A program made the translations under genes and the position numbers. From Nitrincola sp048264025 (lineage in GTDB: Bacteria > Pseudomonadota > Gammaproteobacteria > Pseudomonadales > Balneatricaceae), in assembly GCF_048264025.1 (NCBI RefSeq), contig NZ_JBLXDN010000016.1, positions 1 to 64,000 of the forward strand: a DNA stretch of 64,000 nt, given 5' to 3'. Every line of letters begins with the position of its first letter. The first letter of the stretch is position 1. Of this stretch, positions 18,166 through 26,492 are shown in pieces. The notes beneath the pieces are model-generated. The model had not been told where the DNA came from. It did no database searches and saw nothing but the letters and a program-made list of their open reading frames with translations.

Positions 18166-18181
18166 TGCAAAAAATGCGCCA
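18166..18181 (-). promoter_or_regulatory. Sigma-54 promoter upstream of fliK
   Basis: The minus strand reads TGGCGCATTTTTTGCA in the fliJ-fliK gap, with exact -24/-12 spacing. The predicted start is near 18154, about 25 bases before the fliK ATG. The core is nearly the same as the flhA element (TGGCGTATTTTTTGCA). Confidence 0.78.
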
Positions 18182-18188
18182 CATTGCT

Positions 18189-18635
18189 CTATATGCCGAA
18201 AGTACGATTTCGCTGAGAACGCTCATCCATCTCTTGCTGCTCACGCTTATCGCGAGCATATTGCTCATCGGTGCGTGCTTTATCCGTTAATTTTTCAATA
18301 CCTTTAAAACGCGCATAAACACTTTGCCAATATTGCTTGACCTGCTCCAACTGCTGCCGCGAAACCCGTATGGTGTCATGCTGTTGCCTTAACGCATGCT
18401 CCAAACGACCGATAAATGCCTGATGCTGCTGTAAGGAGTTGGTCGTCATACCCTGCTGTCCTGCCTGGGTAAACTGCTGCTGGTATTCCAGCATATAATT
18501 CTGTAACTGGATCAGTTGCGCTTCTGCCTGTTTAAGCCGCTTCTGTGCATCAGCCAAATACAGATCAGCCGTTTCTCGCTGACGCCGGGATAGGTCGAGC
18601 ACAACACCCAGACGTTCGGAGCGGCTTTTATTCAT
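18189..18635 (-). CDS. fliJ: Flagellar export chaperone-escort protein FliJ
   Basis: FliJ is the stalk-like coiled-coil protein of the FliI ATPase. The 148 residues are nearly all charged/Gln-rich helix without prolines after the first few residues, as in the family (ERLGVVLDLSRRQRETA at the N-terminus). Its ATG overlaps the fliI stop (ATGA), and it closes the fliEFGHIJ run. Confidence 0.93.
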   Translation of the reverse strand: MNKSRSERLGVVLDLSRRQRETADLYLADAQKRLKQAEAQLIQLQNYMLEYQQQFTQAGQQGMTTNSLQQHQAFIGRLEHALRQQHDTIRVSRQQLEQVKQYWQSVYARFKGIEKLTDKARTDEQYARDKREQQEMDERSQRNRTFGI

Positions 18636-20005
18636 CGCCGTTCACCGCGCATACCCTGTGACGGGTTCATTGACGGTGTTGGCATGCTCATCGACATAAT
18701 CAATTCCTGGGTAGAGCGCTCTAGATCAAAAGACTCGGTCATCCCCTGTTGTAAATAGGCCTGCAATACCGGCAGCATATCTATCGCTCGGTCTGTCTGT
18801 GGATCACTACCGCGCACATAGGCACCCACTGCAATCAGATCAGCATTTTGCTGATAGCGTGAAAACAGCCGCTTGAACTCAAGCGCCTTGGCCAGATGTT
18901 CTGGCGAAATTACCTGCGGCATGACACGGCTGATAGACGCCTCAATATCTATAGCTGGATAATGCCCTTGTTCAGCCAAACGTCTAGACAAGACGATATG
19001 CCCATCCAAAATCGCTCGAGCCGCATCCGCAATCGGATCTTGCTGATCATCACCTTCTGTCAATACGGTATAGAATGCAGTAATAGAACCCTCACCTTCC
19101 TGCGAGTTACCTGCCCGCTCGACAAGGCGCGGCAAGCGTGCAAAAACAGAAGGGGGATAGCCTTTAGTTGCCGGTGGTTCGCCAACCGCTAAAGCAATTT
19201 CTCGCTGGGCCTGGGCGTAGCGCGTCAACGAGTCCATCAACAACAAGACTCGCTTGCCCTGAGCGCGAAAGTATTCAGCAATTCGTGTGGTAAGCTCCGC
19301 GGCCCTGAGACGCATCAAGGGGGAGTCGTCTGCTGGTGAGGCCACAACAACCGAGCGTGCCATACCCTCCGGCCCCAGGCTGTGATCGATAAACTCACGC
19401 ACCTCTCGGCCACGTTCGCCGATCAAACCAACCACGGTGATATCTGCCGCAGTATAGCGTGTCATCATGCCAAGCAATACCGACTTACCGACACCACTTC
19501 CGGCAAATAAACCCAGGCGCTGACCACAACCCACCGTCAACAAACCATTTATGGAGCGAATTCCAACATCTAAAGAGGTGTCTATGGGATGGCGGGACAA
19601 GGGGTTAATGACCTCACCCTGCATAGGCACATAACGCTCCGCATCCAGCACCCCCTTACCATCAATAGGCTGCCCTATGCCATTAATCACCCGCCCCAGC
19701 AAGCCAAACCCCACAGGCACCAAACTACCGCTACGTTGTGGAATCACGCGAGCACCAGGCTGTAACCCATCAACACTATGCAGTGGCATCAGGTAGATTC
19801 GATCACCGGAAAAACCCACTACTTCAGCTTCGGAATACTGGCCTTTAAGCACTTCGATTTTACAGTAATCACCCAGCGCAACCTTCAAGCCAACCGCTTC
19901 CAACGTCAACCCAATCAGCCGCGTAATACGCCCGCTCACCTCAGGATAGGTCGGTGTAAATAATCCAGGGTCTTGCAAATGTGGTTGATTATGGAAAAGT
20001 GCCAT
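18632..20005 (-). CDS. fliI: Flagellar export ATPase FliI
   Basis: FliI is the F1-beta-like ATPase of flagellar export. The Walker A motif GLFAGSGVGKS, the Walker B strand RVLLLMDSLTRYAQ and PPATKGYPPSVFARLP are all present. I start at the ATG 20003-20005 (MALFHNQPHL), 457 residues, preceded by GGAGG. The longer frame from a TTG at 20071 would run into fliH and is rejected. It starts 10 bases after fliH and overlaps fliJ by 4 bases. Confidence 0.97.
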   Translation of the reverse strand: MALFHNQPHLQDPGLFTPTYPEVSGRITRLIGLTLEAVGLKVALGDYCKIEVLKGQYSEAEVVGFSGDRIYLMPLHSVDGLQPGARVIPQRSGSLVPVGFGLLGRVINGIGQPIDGKGVLDAERYVPMQGEVINPLSRHPIDTSLDVGIRSINGLLTVGCGQRLGLFAGSGVGKSVLLGMMTRYTAADITVVGLIGERGREVREFIDHSLGPEGMARSVVVASPADDSPLMRLRAAELTTRIAEYFRAQGKRVLLLMDSLTRYAQAQREIALAVGEPPATKGYPPSVFARLPRLVERAGNSQEGEGSITAFYTVLTEGDDQQDPIADAARAILDGHIVLSRRLAEQGHYPAIDIEASISRVMPQVISPEHLAKALEFKRLFSRYQQNADLIAVGAYVRGSDPQTDRAIDMLPVLQAYLQQGMTESFDLERSTQELIMSMSMPTPSMNPSQGMRGERR

Positions 20006-20015
20006 AGGACCTCCG

Positions 20016-20756
20016 TTATTGCGGAGCAGACGAGGTGTATTTCCCCAGTGCAGCAGATAATTGCTCGGCAACCTGTTGAAAACGGGTTTCTACGGTGTAA
20101 TCCACCCGACTATTTTCGGTCACCAGACGACAACCACCGGCCGTAATAGTCTCATCGGACACCAGCGTAAAACCTTCGCGTTGAGCGAGCCGCTCTAACG
20201 CATTTAGATCAACGGGATTGACCTGAACCTGGCAATTCAGCGTTGTCGAAGGCAACTCATCCAAAGCCGACACTACGGCCTTAACAATGTGCGCTTCACT
20301 GGCCTGCAGCTCGGCATGAATCACCGCTTCAGCAAAACGCCGAACCAGATCAATCAACAAGCCTTCAAGAGCTTTTTCTTGTTCAGCAATAGGCTGTCTG
20401 AAAGACAATTGCAGACTATCAAGCAATGCCAGTTGCCGCTTAATTTCAACTTCACCTGACGCCAAGCCCTGCTCATAGCCCTGCTTGTACCCGTCTGACT
20501 TCCCTTGCTCAAAACCTTCTTCGCGCCCCTGAGCAAAACCTTCTTTAAAGGCATCCTCTCGGATTTGCTCTATTTCAGCCAATGTCAGTTTTTCAGCGGC
20601 AACTTCTTCATCCGTCACCGTCACTTTTTCTTCCTGATAGACGGTATTAAAAGCGGACCCTTGCGGTTCACTTTCCATCGCTGGAAGCTCCCAGGCATTC
20701 AAGCGCCTGGCCTCAGCAGCCGGGATTCTAACGGGAAATATATTGTCCGCTTTCAT
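20016..20756 (-). CDS. fliH: Flagellar export ATPase regulator FliH
   Basis: FliH binds and restrains FliI and anchors it to the C-ring. The N-terminus has the Trp-containing segment (LNAWELP) used for membrane/FliN contact. About residues 65-110 hold glycine repeats of the FliH type (GFAQGREEGFEQGKSDGYKQG, a GxxxG helix). A stator-like C-terminal domain follows. Length 246 residues. It starts 4 bases after fliG. Confidence 0.95.
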   Translation of the reverse strand: MKADNIFPVRIPAAEARRLNAWELPAMESEPQGSAFNTVYQEEKVTVTDEEVAAEKLTLAEIEQIREDAFKEGFAQGREEGFEQGKSDGYKQGYEQGLASGEVEIKRQLALLDSLQLSFRQPIAEQEKALEGLLIDLVRRFAEAVIHAELQASEAHIVKAVVSALDELPSTTLNCQVQVNPVDLNALERLAQREGFTLVSDETITAGGCRLVTENSRVDYTVETRFQQVAEQLSAALGKYTSSAPQ

Positions 20757-20760
20757 AGGA

Positions 20761-21756
20761 TTAAATCATATCATCACCGCCACCCAGCGTAATTTCGCCA
20801 TCATCGGCAAGTCGTCGGGCAACGTTGAGTATTTCTTTCTGGGCAGACTCGACTTCGCTGATTCGTACAGGACCTTTCGCTTCAAGGTCATCACGCAGCA
20901 GCTCGGCAGCACGCTTGGACATGTTCTTGAAGATTTTTTCCTGCAGCTGCGTATCAGCCCCTTTAAGGGCCACAACCAGCTGATCTGTCTGAATTTCTCG
21001 CAAAATAACCTGAATGCCTCGATCTTCGACATCCAGTAAATTATCGAACACAAACATCAGATCAGAGATTTGATTCGCCAACCCTTCGTCGGTTTCTTTA
21101 ATGGCATCCATCAGCTCGGCTTCTATCTGGGTGTCAATAAAGTTCATAATATTTGCCGCCGACTTCACCCCACCCAGACGAGTCAACTGAGTTGAGCGAG
21201 GACCACTGAACTGACTTTCCAGCATATCATTCAGCTCCTGCAAGGCCTGTGGTTGAATCTGGTCCAGTGCAGCAACACGCATGACAATATCCAGGCGCAC
21301 TTTATCATCAAAAAAACTCAGAACACTTGCCGCCTGATCCGGCTCCAGATACGAGACTATGACAGCCTGAATCTGCGGATGTTCAAAGCGTATGATTTCG
21401 GCCACCTGTCGCGCGTCCATCCAACGCAACGTATCCAGACCCGAGGTATTGGTGCTGAACAGGATTCTGTCGATAAGCGTTTTAGCCTTATCTTCACCCA
21501 AGGCCTGATTTAACATTGCCCGGATATAGCGGTCATTATTGATGCCGATACCGGTTTGATCGCTGACAACATCCAGAAAATCTGAAACTACTGATTCGAC
21601 TCGTGACTGCGGCACATTATCCAGACGTGACATAGCCTCACCTATCCGCTGCACCTCTTTCGGCCCAAGGTGCTTGAGTATTTCAGCAGCATCACTCTCA
21701 CCCAGACTAATCAGCAGCACGGCAGCCTTTTCAATATCTGTCAGTCCGTCACTCAC
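20761..21756 (-). CDS. fliG: Flagellar motor switch protein FliG
   Basis: FliG couples the stator to the rotor. All three domains are recognisable: the N-terminal FliF-binding domain (DIEKAAVLLISLGE), the middle domain with the EHPQ motif (FEHPQIQAVIVSYL) and the C-terminal domain with the charged torque helix (LRDDLEAKGPVRISEVE). Length 331 residues. It overlaps the fliF end by 8 bases, suggesting coupled translation. Confidence 0.98.
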   Translation of the reverse strand: MSDGLTDIEKAAVLLISLGESDAAEILKHLGPKEVQRIGEAMSRLDNVPQSRVESVVSDFLDVVSDQTGIGINNDRYIRAMLNQALGEDKAKTLIDRILFSTNTSGLDTLRWMDARQVAEIIRFEHPQIQAVIVSYLEPDQAASVLSFFDDKVRLDIVMRVAALDQIQPQALQELNDMLESQFSGPRSTQLTRLGGVKSAANIMNFIDTQIEAELMDAIKETDEGLANQISDLMFVFDNLLDVEDRGIQVILREIQTDQLVVALKGADTQLQEKIFKNMSKRAAELLRDDLEAKGPVRISEVESAQKEILNVARRLADDGEITLGGGDDMI

Positions 21757-23422
21757 GCTCTACCACCCACTGCTTAATCGCTTGAGCCACACGGGCCGGA
21801 TCTTCGGCTACCATACTGCGAATTTCATTCAACTGATAATCAAAACTTTCGTTAGGGGTGACCATAGCGGCAGACTCCACACCACCAAAAGTGACCTTAT
21901 CGTCGGCTATACCTGAACCATTCAGAGAGTCCAGCTCAGCCGAGATCTGACCCGCCGGCCCCAGTTCATTTACGGATCGACTGCCACCAGCTGTAGACAG
22001 GTGCTTCAACACTGGGCGCAGAATCCCCAGAACAAGAATCAGCACAAATAACCCAGCGCCAAGCTGTTTAATCAAGTTCCAGAACCAGTCTTGCTGCCAA
22101 AAAGCCGTGTCCACCACTTCATACTCCTCAGGCGGCACAAAAGAAGAGTTAATCACATTAACGCTATCCCCTCGCAGCGCTGAAAAGCCCACGGCATTTT
22201 GAACCAGCAGACGCAAACGCTCCAGGTCTTCTTCTGACCAAGATGCCCTGCTCTGCTCACCCGTTGCAGGGTCAATATTAGTCAGGTCATCTACAACCAC
22301 TGCAACCGACAAGCGTTTGACGCCTCCCATCTGCTGCCGGGTATAACTGATGCTACGATCCAGCTCAAAATTACGGGTAGCCTGGTTACGACTGGTTCCG
22401 GAACTCCCAGCTCCAGCAACAGCTCCATTAGCACCGGCTATTTCTGGCACCGCCACTGGACCTGGTGGCTGGTTTGCCAACGCCCCAGGAACACCGGCAG
22501 CAACATCACCCGCCTCGCGACGCTCTTCCATGGTCTGTTCGCTGCGTAAAGCTGGCAAATCAGGATTATAGACTTCACTGGCTTGTTCAATCTCAGTGAA
22601 GTCTATATCAGCAGATACCTCTGCACGGAAATTCCCCAGTCCAACAACCGGCTGCAGAATACTGTTTACTCGGTTAACCAGGGTGTCTTCAACCTGACGT
22701 ACATACTCCAACTGCCGAGCCGCCAACACCACATCCGAATCGACATCGCGAATATTAAGTAATCGACCACGCTGATCGACAATAGTGACATCCTTGACAT
22801 CCAGTTCTGGGATACTGGAAGCAACCAGATTAGCGATTGCGGCCACCTGATCACGCTCTAATTGGCGTCCGGAAAATAACTCTAAGAATACTGATGCACG
22901 GGGCTTACTCTGATCGCGGATGAAAACTGTGTCCTTCGGAATTGCCAAGTGAATACGCGCCGACCTGACAGCCATCATATTGGAGATAGTTCTGGCAAGC
23001 TCGCCTTCCAGGCCACGCCGGTAACGTGTGGTTTCCATAAACTGGCTACTACCCATACCATGGTCCTGATCCAACAGTTCAAAACCTATAGTTTTATCCG
23101 CAGAGAAGCCATCAGCGGCCAGTTGTAGCCGAGCCGTATGTACATGAGATTCTGGCACTAAAATAGCTCGCCCGTCCGCATCAAAGCGGTAGGGGATTTT
23201 ATTCATACGCAGTTGTTCGATAACCTCATTGGCATCAGAAAAACTCAAGTTGGCGTAGAGAACTCGATAGTCTGGCTGCTGCGACCAAAGTACTACAGCA
23301 AAACCAATGGCGACGCTTGCGGCCAGTCCAATCATTAAACCCAACTGACGCAAAATCCCCAGGCCGTTGAACCCAGCCATGAGACCGCCTCTTGCATTTA
23401 ATGGACCCGCTGTATTTTCCAT
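21749..23422 (-). CDS. fliF: Flagellar MS-ring protein FliF
   Basis: FliF forms the MS ring, the first structure of the basal body. A membrane segment lies near residues 26-48 and a second near 450-470. Between them are the periplasmic ring-building motifs (YRVLYANLSFSDANEVIEQL, RRGLEGELARTI, ARIHLAIP) and a Gly/Pro/Ala-rich stretch near 300-345. The C-terminal cytoplasmic tail binds FliG. Length 557 residues. It starts 14 bases after fliE. Confidence 0.98.
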   Translation of the reverse strand: MENTAGPLNARGGLMAGFNGLGILRQLGLMIGLAASVAIGFAVVLWSQQPDYRVLYANLSFSDANEVIEQLRMNKIPYRFDADGRAILVPESHVHTARLQLAADGFSADKTIGFELLDQDHGMGSSQFMETTRYRRGLEGELARTISNMMAVRSARIHLAIPKDTVFIRDQSKPRASVFLELFSGRQLERDQVAAIANLVASSIPELDVKDVTIVDQRGRLLNIRDVDSDVVLAARQLEYVRQVEDTLVNRVNSILQPVVGLGNFRAEVSADIDFTEIEQASEVYNPDLPALRSEQTMEERREAGDVAAGVPGALANQPPGPVAVPEIAGANGAVAGAGSSGTSRNQATRNFELDRSISYTRQQMGGVKRLSVAVVVDDLTNIDPATGEQSRASWSEEDLERLRLLVQNAVGFSALRGDSVNVINSSFVPPEEYEVVDTAFWQQDWFWNLIKQLGAGLFVLILVLGILRPVLKHLSTAGGSRSVNELGPAGQISAELDSLNGSGIADDKVTFGGVESAAMVTPNESFDYQLNEIRSMVAEDPARVAQAIKQWVVERE

Positions 23423-23436
23423 TTATACCAACTCAG

Positions 23437-23799
23437 TTAGATAGGCATCTTCGAGACATCTTCATAGGCCTGAACCAGGCGGTTACGCACTTGGGTCAAA
23501 GCATCGAAGGAAATAGATGCTTTTTGCGCCTGGATCATCACCTGAGGCAAGTCAACACCCGGATCACCACGCTCATAAGACTCACGCATCTGGTTTGACA
23601 TTTTTTGATTGGAGTTCACCTGATCCACAGCAGACTTAAGCAAGTCTGTAAATCCGGTACGCTCAGAATCTTTAATAGCATTTCCGGGAGCTTCAGACCG
23701 TAAGCCCGGCATCTCGATCTGGCGCGCAGCCTGCTGCATGTCTGACCGCATGGTTCGCATTTGCGCCAGAACACTATTGATATCAGACCGCTCAATCAT
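23437..23799 (-). CDS. fliE: Flagellar hook-basal body protein FliE
   Basis: FliE joins the MS ring to the rod and is an early export substrate. The C-terminal half (FTDLLKSAVDQVNSNQ, GDPGVDLPQVMIQAQKASISF) is characteristic. Length 120 residues. GAGGT lies 6 bases before the ATG. It is the first gene of fliEFGHIJ; a sigma-54-type element lies about 134 bases upstream. Confidence 0.97.
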   Translation of the reverse strand: MIERSDINSVLAQMRTMRSDMQQAARQIEMPGLRSEAPGNAIKDSERTGFTDLLKSAVDQVNSNQKMSNQMRESYERGDPGVDLPQVMIQAQKASISFDALTQVRNRLVQAYEDVSKMPI

Positions 23800-23820
23800 G
23801 TTCAGACCTCATTGGATAGT

Positions 23821-23834
23821 GGCATTTTTTTGAC
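23821..23834 (-). promoter_or_regulatory. Possible FleQ box in the fliE leader
   Basis: The minus strand reads GTCAAAAAAATGCC, 11 of 14 matches to the FleQ consensus GTCaNTAAAtTGAC. It lies downstream of the sigma-54 element, as FleQ sites do at fliE in P. aeruginosa. The right arm is imperfect (TGCC instead of TGAC). Confidence 0.35.
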
Positions 23835-23840
23835 ATTATA
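23835..23840 (-). promoter_or_regulatory. Possible sigma-70 -10 box upstream of fliE
   Basis: A perfect TATAAT on the minus strand, with a weak -35 (TTCTTG) 17 bases upstream. It could give a basal second promoter for fliE next to the FleQ-like site, or be chance in AT-rich DNA. Confidence 0.3.
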
Positions 23841-23932
23841 GCGCCATTATTGAATAACAAGAAGTCGACAAGCAAAATAATGACAATTTTTTGTCGTATC
23901 CAATCATAAACCTGGCACCGTGAGTACAAAAA

Positions 23933-23948
23933 TGCAAAAAGCAGGCCA
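23933..23948 (-). promoter_or_regulatory. Sigma-54 promoter upstream of fliE
   Basis: The minus strand reads TGGCCTGCTTTTTGCA with exact -24/-12 spacing. It is built from the loop, 3' arm and T-tract of the terminator that follows the exonuclease gene. The predicted start is near 23921, giving a leader of about 120 bases. In Pseudomonas fliE is RpoN-dependent, which supports the call. Confidence 0.7.
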
Positions 23949-23962
23949 ATGCCTGCTTTTTT
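23936..23962 (-). terminator. Rho-independent terminator after the exonuclease gene
   Basis: GCAGGC and GCCTGC form a 6-bp stem with a CAAT loop, flanked by five A and six T, so it can work in both directions. It ends the minus-strand exonuclease transcript 35 bases past its stop and insulates fliE. Confidence 0.8.
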
Positions 23963-23996
23963 ATAATGTAATTTTGACTTAAGCCAAACAGTCCTG

Positions 23997-24620
23997 CTAA
24001 TCAGCCAAGGGAGCACCAAATTTTAGCCGCACATACATCAACGCAACCGTTATCGCATCACCCAACGCTGTGTGCCGCTGAATAATTGGAATATCCAGTT
24101 TCTTGGAGATAGTATCGAAACGCAGGTCTACATCACCACCAACCGTCTTCCATTTAATGATATCGTGATAGACGTGGGATAGCTCTATTGCCTTATTTGG
24201 CAAGCCAAAGCCATATTTCGGTCGGATATATTTATCCAGCATGCGAATATCATAATTTACATAATACCCAAGAATCGGACGATTGCCGACAAACTCCAGC
24301 ACTTGCTCCAAGGCATCATCAAGCTCTATGCCATCAACCAGATCACTGGCGCGAATTTTATGTATCTTGATAGAATCCCCTGTCAGGGAAGCTGGCGGCT
24401 TGAGCTTAATATCCAGGCGCTCGCTGGTAATCACTCGCCGACCACGAATACGTACAGCACCTATAGACAGAATTTCGCCTTTCTTTACATCCAGACTGGT
24501 GGTTTCACAATCAAGTGAGACCACCTCATCACCCTTATAAGGTTCAAATAGAGGGGCATAGGGGCTGTCCCGAAACTCTCTGCGCTCTTTAAAGCGCCGG
24601 ATTGTTCTTGGAATAATCAT
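23997..24620 (-). CDS. DnaQ-like DEDDh 3'-5' exonuclease
   Basis: This is a 207-residue DEDD-family exonuclease. Motif I is LDCETTSLD, the middle motif contains GYYVNYDIRMLD, and the C-terminal RHTALGDAITVA supplies the His and Asp of the DEDDh type. It resembles the DNA polymerase III epsilon exonuclease core but lacks the polymerase-binding tail. The gene starts 4 bases after the cNMP/CBS/DUF294 gene; this pair sits beside acetate transport genes in many proteobacteria. The natural substrate is not known from the sequence. Confidence 0.88.
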   Translation of the reverse strand: MIIPRTIRRFKERREFRDSPYAPLFEPYKGDEVVSLDCETTSLDVKKGEILSIGAVRIRGRRVITSERLDIKLKPPASLTGDSIKIHKIRASDLVDGIELDDALEQVLEFVGNRPILGYYVNYDIRMLDKYIRPKYGFGLPNKAIELSHVYHDIIKWKTVGGDVDLRFDTISKKLDIPIIQRHTALGDAITVALMYVRLKFGAPLAD

Positions 24621-24624
24621 ATTG

Positions 24625-26457
24625 TTATGAGCCTATATGGTAACGCGAAGCCAAGTGTTTCTTGAAATCCTTGACAATTCTTAACGCATCTCTGAGCAAA
24701 TCCCTCTCCAGCTTATTCAAGCGCTGCAAATCAATAGCATTCGGTGTTTTATCTACGCCATCTGCACTCTCTTCCACGCGCTGAATTTGGTGCTTCAGCC
24801 GGATTTGCACGAACAAAGACAAAGCCTCAGACAAGTTTTCGCCCACGGATTTGCGCAACTGCTCCATTTCCACCAACACTTCTATGCGCTTAAAGGTATT
24901 AGTTTCCAGTATCCGATACTCCAGCGCCATAGTGCGAACACCATGCACTATCGGAAAAATACCGCCCTTCTTGATATCCAACATGCCTTTATCTTTCAGA
25001 TTTCCAAAAAAAGTCAGTGGCGTATCAAAGTTCAGCGCGGCCTTGGCAAAATGCGAAAAAAAGATGTCGTTGTTTTTTATACTCCGAAGAAAAGCATTCC
25101 TGGCCACCTTAAACATAGCCGCATTACCGGCAAGCGGCTTCCCATCCACCGCAATAGCCAGCTTCATTACCGACTCACCGTCAAATTTTTGACTCCAGCG
25201 ACTCAGTTTGGCAGCCCATTCGTTGGTGGAATTAACCCACTCCGGATTTGATACCATGATATTACCCGGACAGGGCGGGAAACCAAATGAGATCAAAGTC
25301 TCACTGAACTTCTGCATCACTTTATGCATTTCCGACCATTCCAGACCATCCCTGAATATCAGACCATTGTCCTGGTCAGTTTTCATTATTTGCTCGCCCC
25401 GTCCTTCTGAACCCATTACGATCAGACAAACATGCGGCCGCATATCATTAGGTATCACCAGATCAAACAGCTTGGAAATAATGCGGCCATTCATGGCGGC
25501 CAGCAACTCCATGGTAAAGCGAGTTTTCACCCCTGTTGAAATCAACGCCTTAATCAAGTCGGTCAGACCCTGAGCAGCTTCCCTCAGATCATCAAGGGTC
25601 TGTGCACGCTCAACACGCAAGCCAATGACATGTGAATGACTGGAAAAATGGCTCAGCACGTCTGTCAGCTCAACAATACCGAACAGCTCAGTGCCTCGCA
25701 TTACCACCACACGCTCTATCTGCTGCTGCGTCATCATTATCAGCGCATTAAACAGATAGTCCTGCGGATCCGTAGTAATCAGACGGTAACTGGCAATTTC
25801 TGACACATCAGACTCCAGGGGCATATTCTTGATGATGACCGCATCAAGCAGATCCGTGCCGGTAACCATGCCATAGCGGTTACCTTTCTTAGCTAGAACA
25901 CAATCTGCTTTCATTTCACGCATCATGCGGGTAGCTTCAAAAATCGACGTACCCTCCAGCACTATGAGCGGTTCACGGATAGTGCCATCTTCAATTCGCG
26001 CCAGCATAAACTCAGCCATATCTTGATTTTGACCATACTGAGCGACAATTTCACGTTTAGCGGTAAGGCTTTGCTGGAAATAATCAGCAAACAATGCATT
26101 ACTGGCGATCAGATCCATCAAAGTTCGGGTGGGTAACACATGGCAGATAGTTTCTTCTACGGCAATAAAATTATGAATTGCCTTACCATTCAGAACCGAC
26201 CAGCCACCAAAGTAATCTTCATCCTGATAATGAACAAACACACTGGCAGCCGCATCATTATCAACTAACTCGGAGCCGTCGCTTTCGCCCACCTTTCCCT
26301 TGAGCACAATAAAAACGCCTTCTGGTACCTCACCCGCCGTAATAATGGTTTCGCCTTTTTGGAAGTAAGCAATATCCAGATGGCTGTTAAGCATCGCCTG
26401 CTCTTTCTGACTCAGCAGGCTGAAGGGCAAGTTATCCATATTAAACGATTCTGACAT
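24625..26457 (-). CDS. cNMP-binding/CBS/DUF294 putative nucleotidyltransferase
   Basis: A 610-residue signalling protein in four parts: an N-terminal cyclic-nucleotide-binding fold (about 15-135, GEVPEGVFIVLKGKVGE), a pair of CBS domains (about 155-275), a DUF294 nucleotidyltransferase-like domain with GSEGRGEQIMKTDQDNG near 350, and a helical DUF294 C-terminal domain. The GS and DxD-type residues are intact, so it may be catalytically active like GlnD-type transferases. Family members sit beside acs/actP-like genes and are thought to tune acetate uptake; the substrate is unknown. It forms an operon with the exonuclease. Confidence 0.88.
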   Translation of the reverse strand: MSESFNMDNLPFSLLSQKEQAMLNSHLDIAYFQKGETIITAGEVPEGVFIVLKGKVGESDGSELVDNDAAASVFVHYQDEDYFGGWSVLNGKAIHNFIAVEETICHVLPTRTLMDLIASNALFADYFQQSLTAKREIVAQYGQNQDMAEFMLARIEDGTIREPLIVLEGTSIFEATRMMREMKADCVLAKKGNRYGMVTGTDLLDAVIIKNMPLESDVSEIASYRLITTDPQDYLFNALIMMTQQQIERVVVMRGTELFGIVELTDVLSHFSSHSHVIGLRVERAQTLDDLREAAQGLTDLIKALISTGVKTRFTMELLAAMNGRIISKLFDLVIPNDMRPHVCLIVMGSEGRGEQIMKTDQDNGLIFRDGLEWSEMHKVMQKFSETLISFGFPPCPGNIMVSNPEWVNSTNEWAAKLSRWSQKFDGESVMKLAIAVDGKPLAGNAAMFKVARNAFLRSIKNNDIFFSHFAKAALNFDTPLTFFGNLKDKGMLDIKKGGIFPIVHGVRTMALEYRILETNTFKRIEVLVEMEQLRKSVGENLSEALSLFVQIRLKHQIQRVEESADGVDKTPNAIDLQRLNKLERDLLRDALRIVKDFKKHLASRYHIGS

Positions 26458-26492
26458 AGTGACTCCTATTGTTATTATTCAGCGCATTGGGC

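Noticed and set aside
20006..20071. Longer FliI from a TTG at 20071
   Set aside because: It overlaps fliH by 56 bases, has no ribosome-binding site, and homologues start near the ATG at 20005.
23882..23895. GACAATTTTTTGTC palindrome as a FleQ box
   Set aside because: Its arms are the reverse of GTCAA/TTGAC; it is AT-rich and could be chance.
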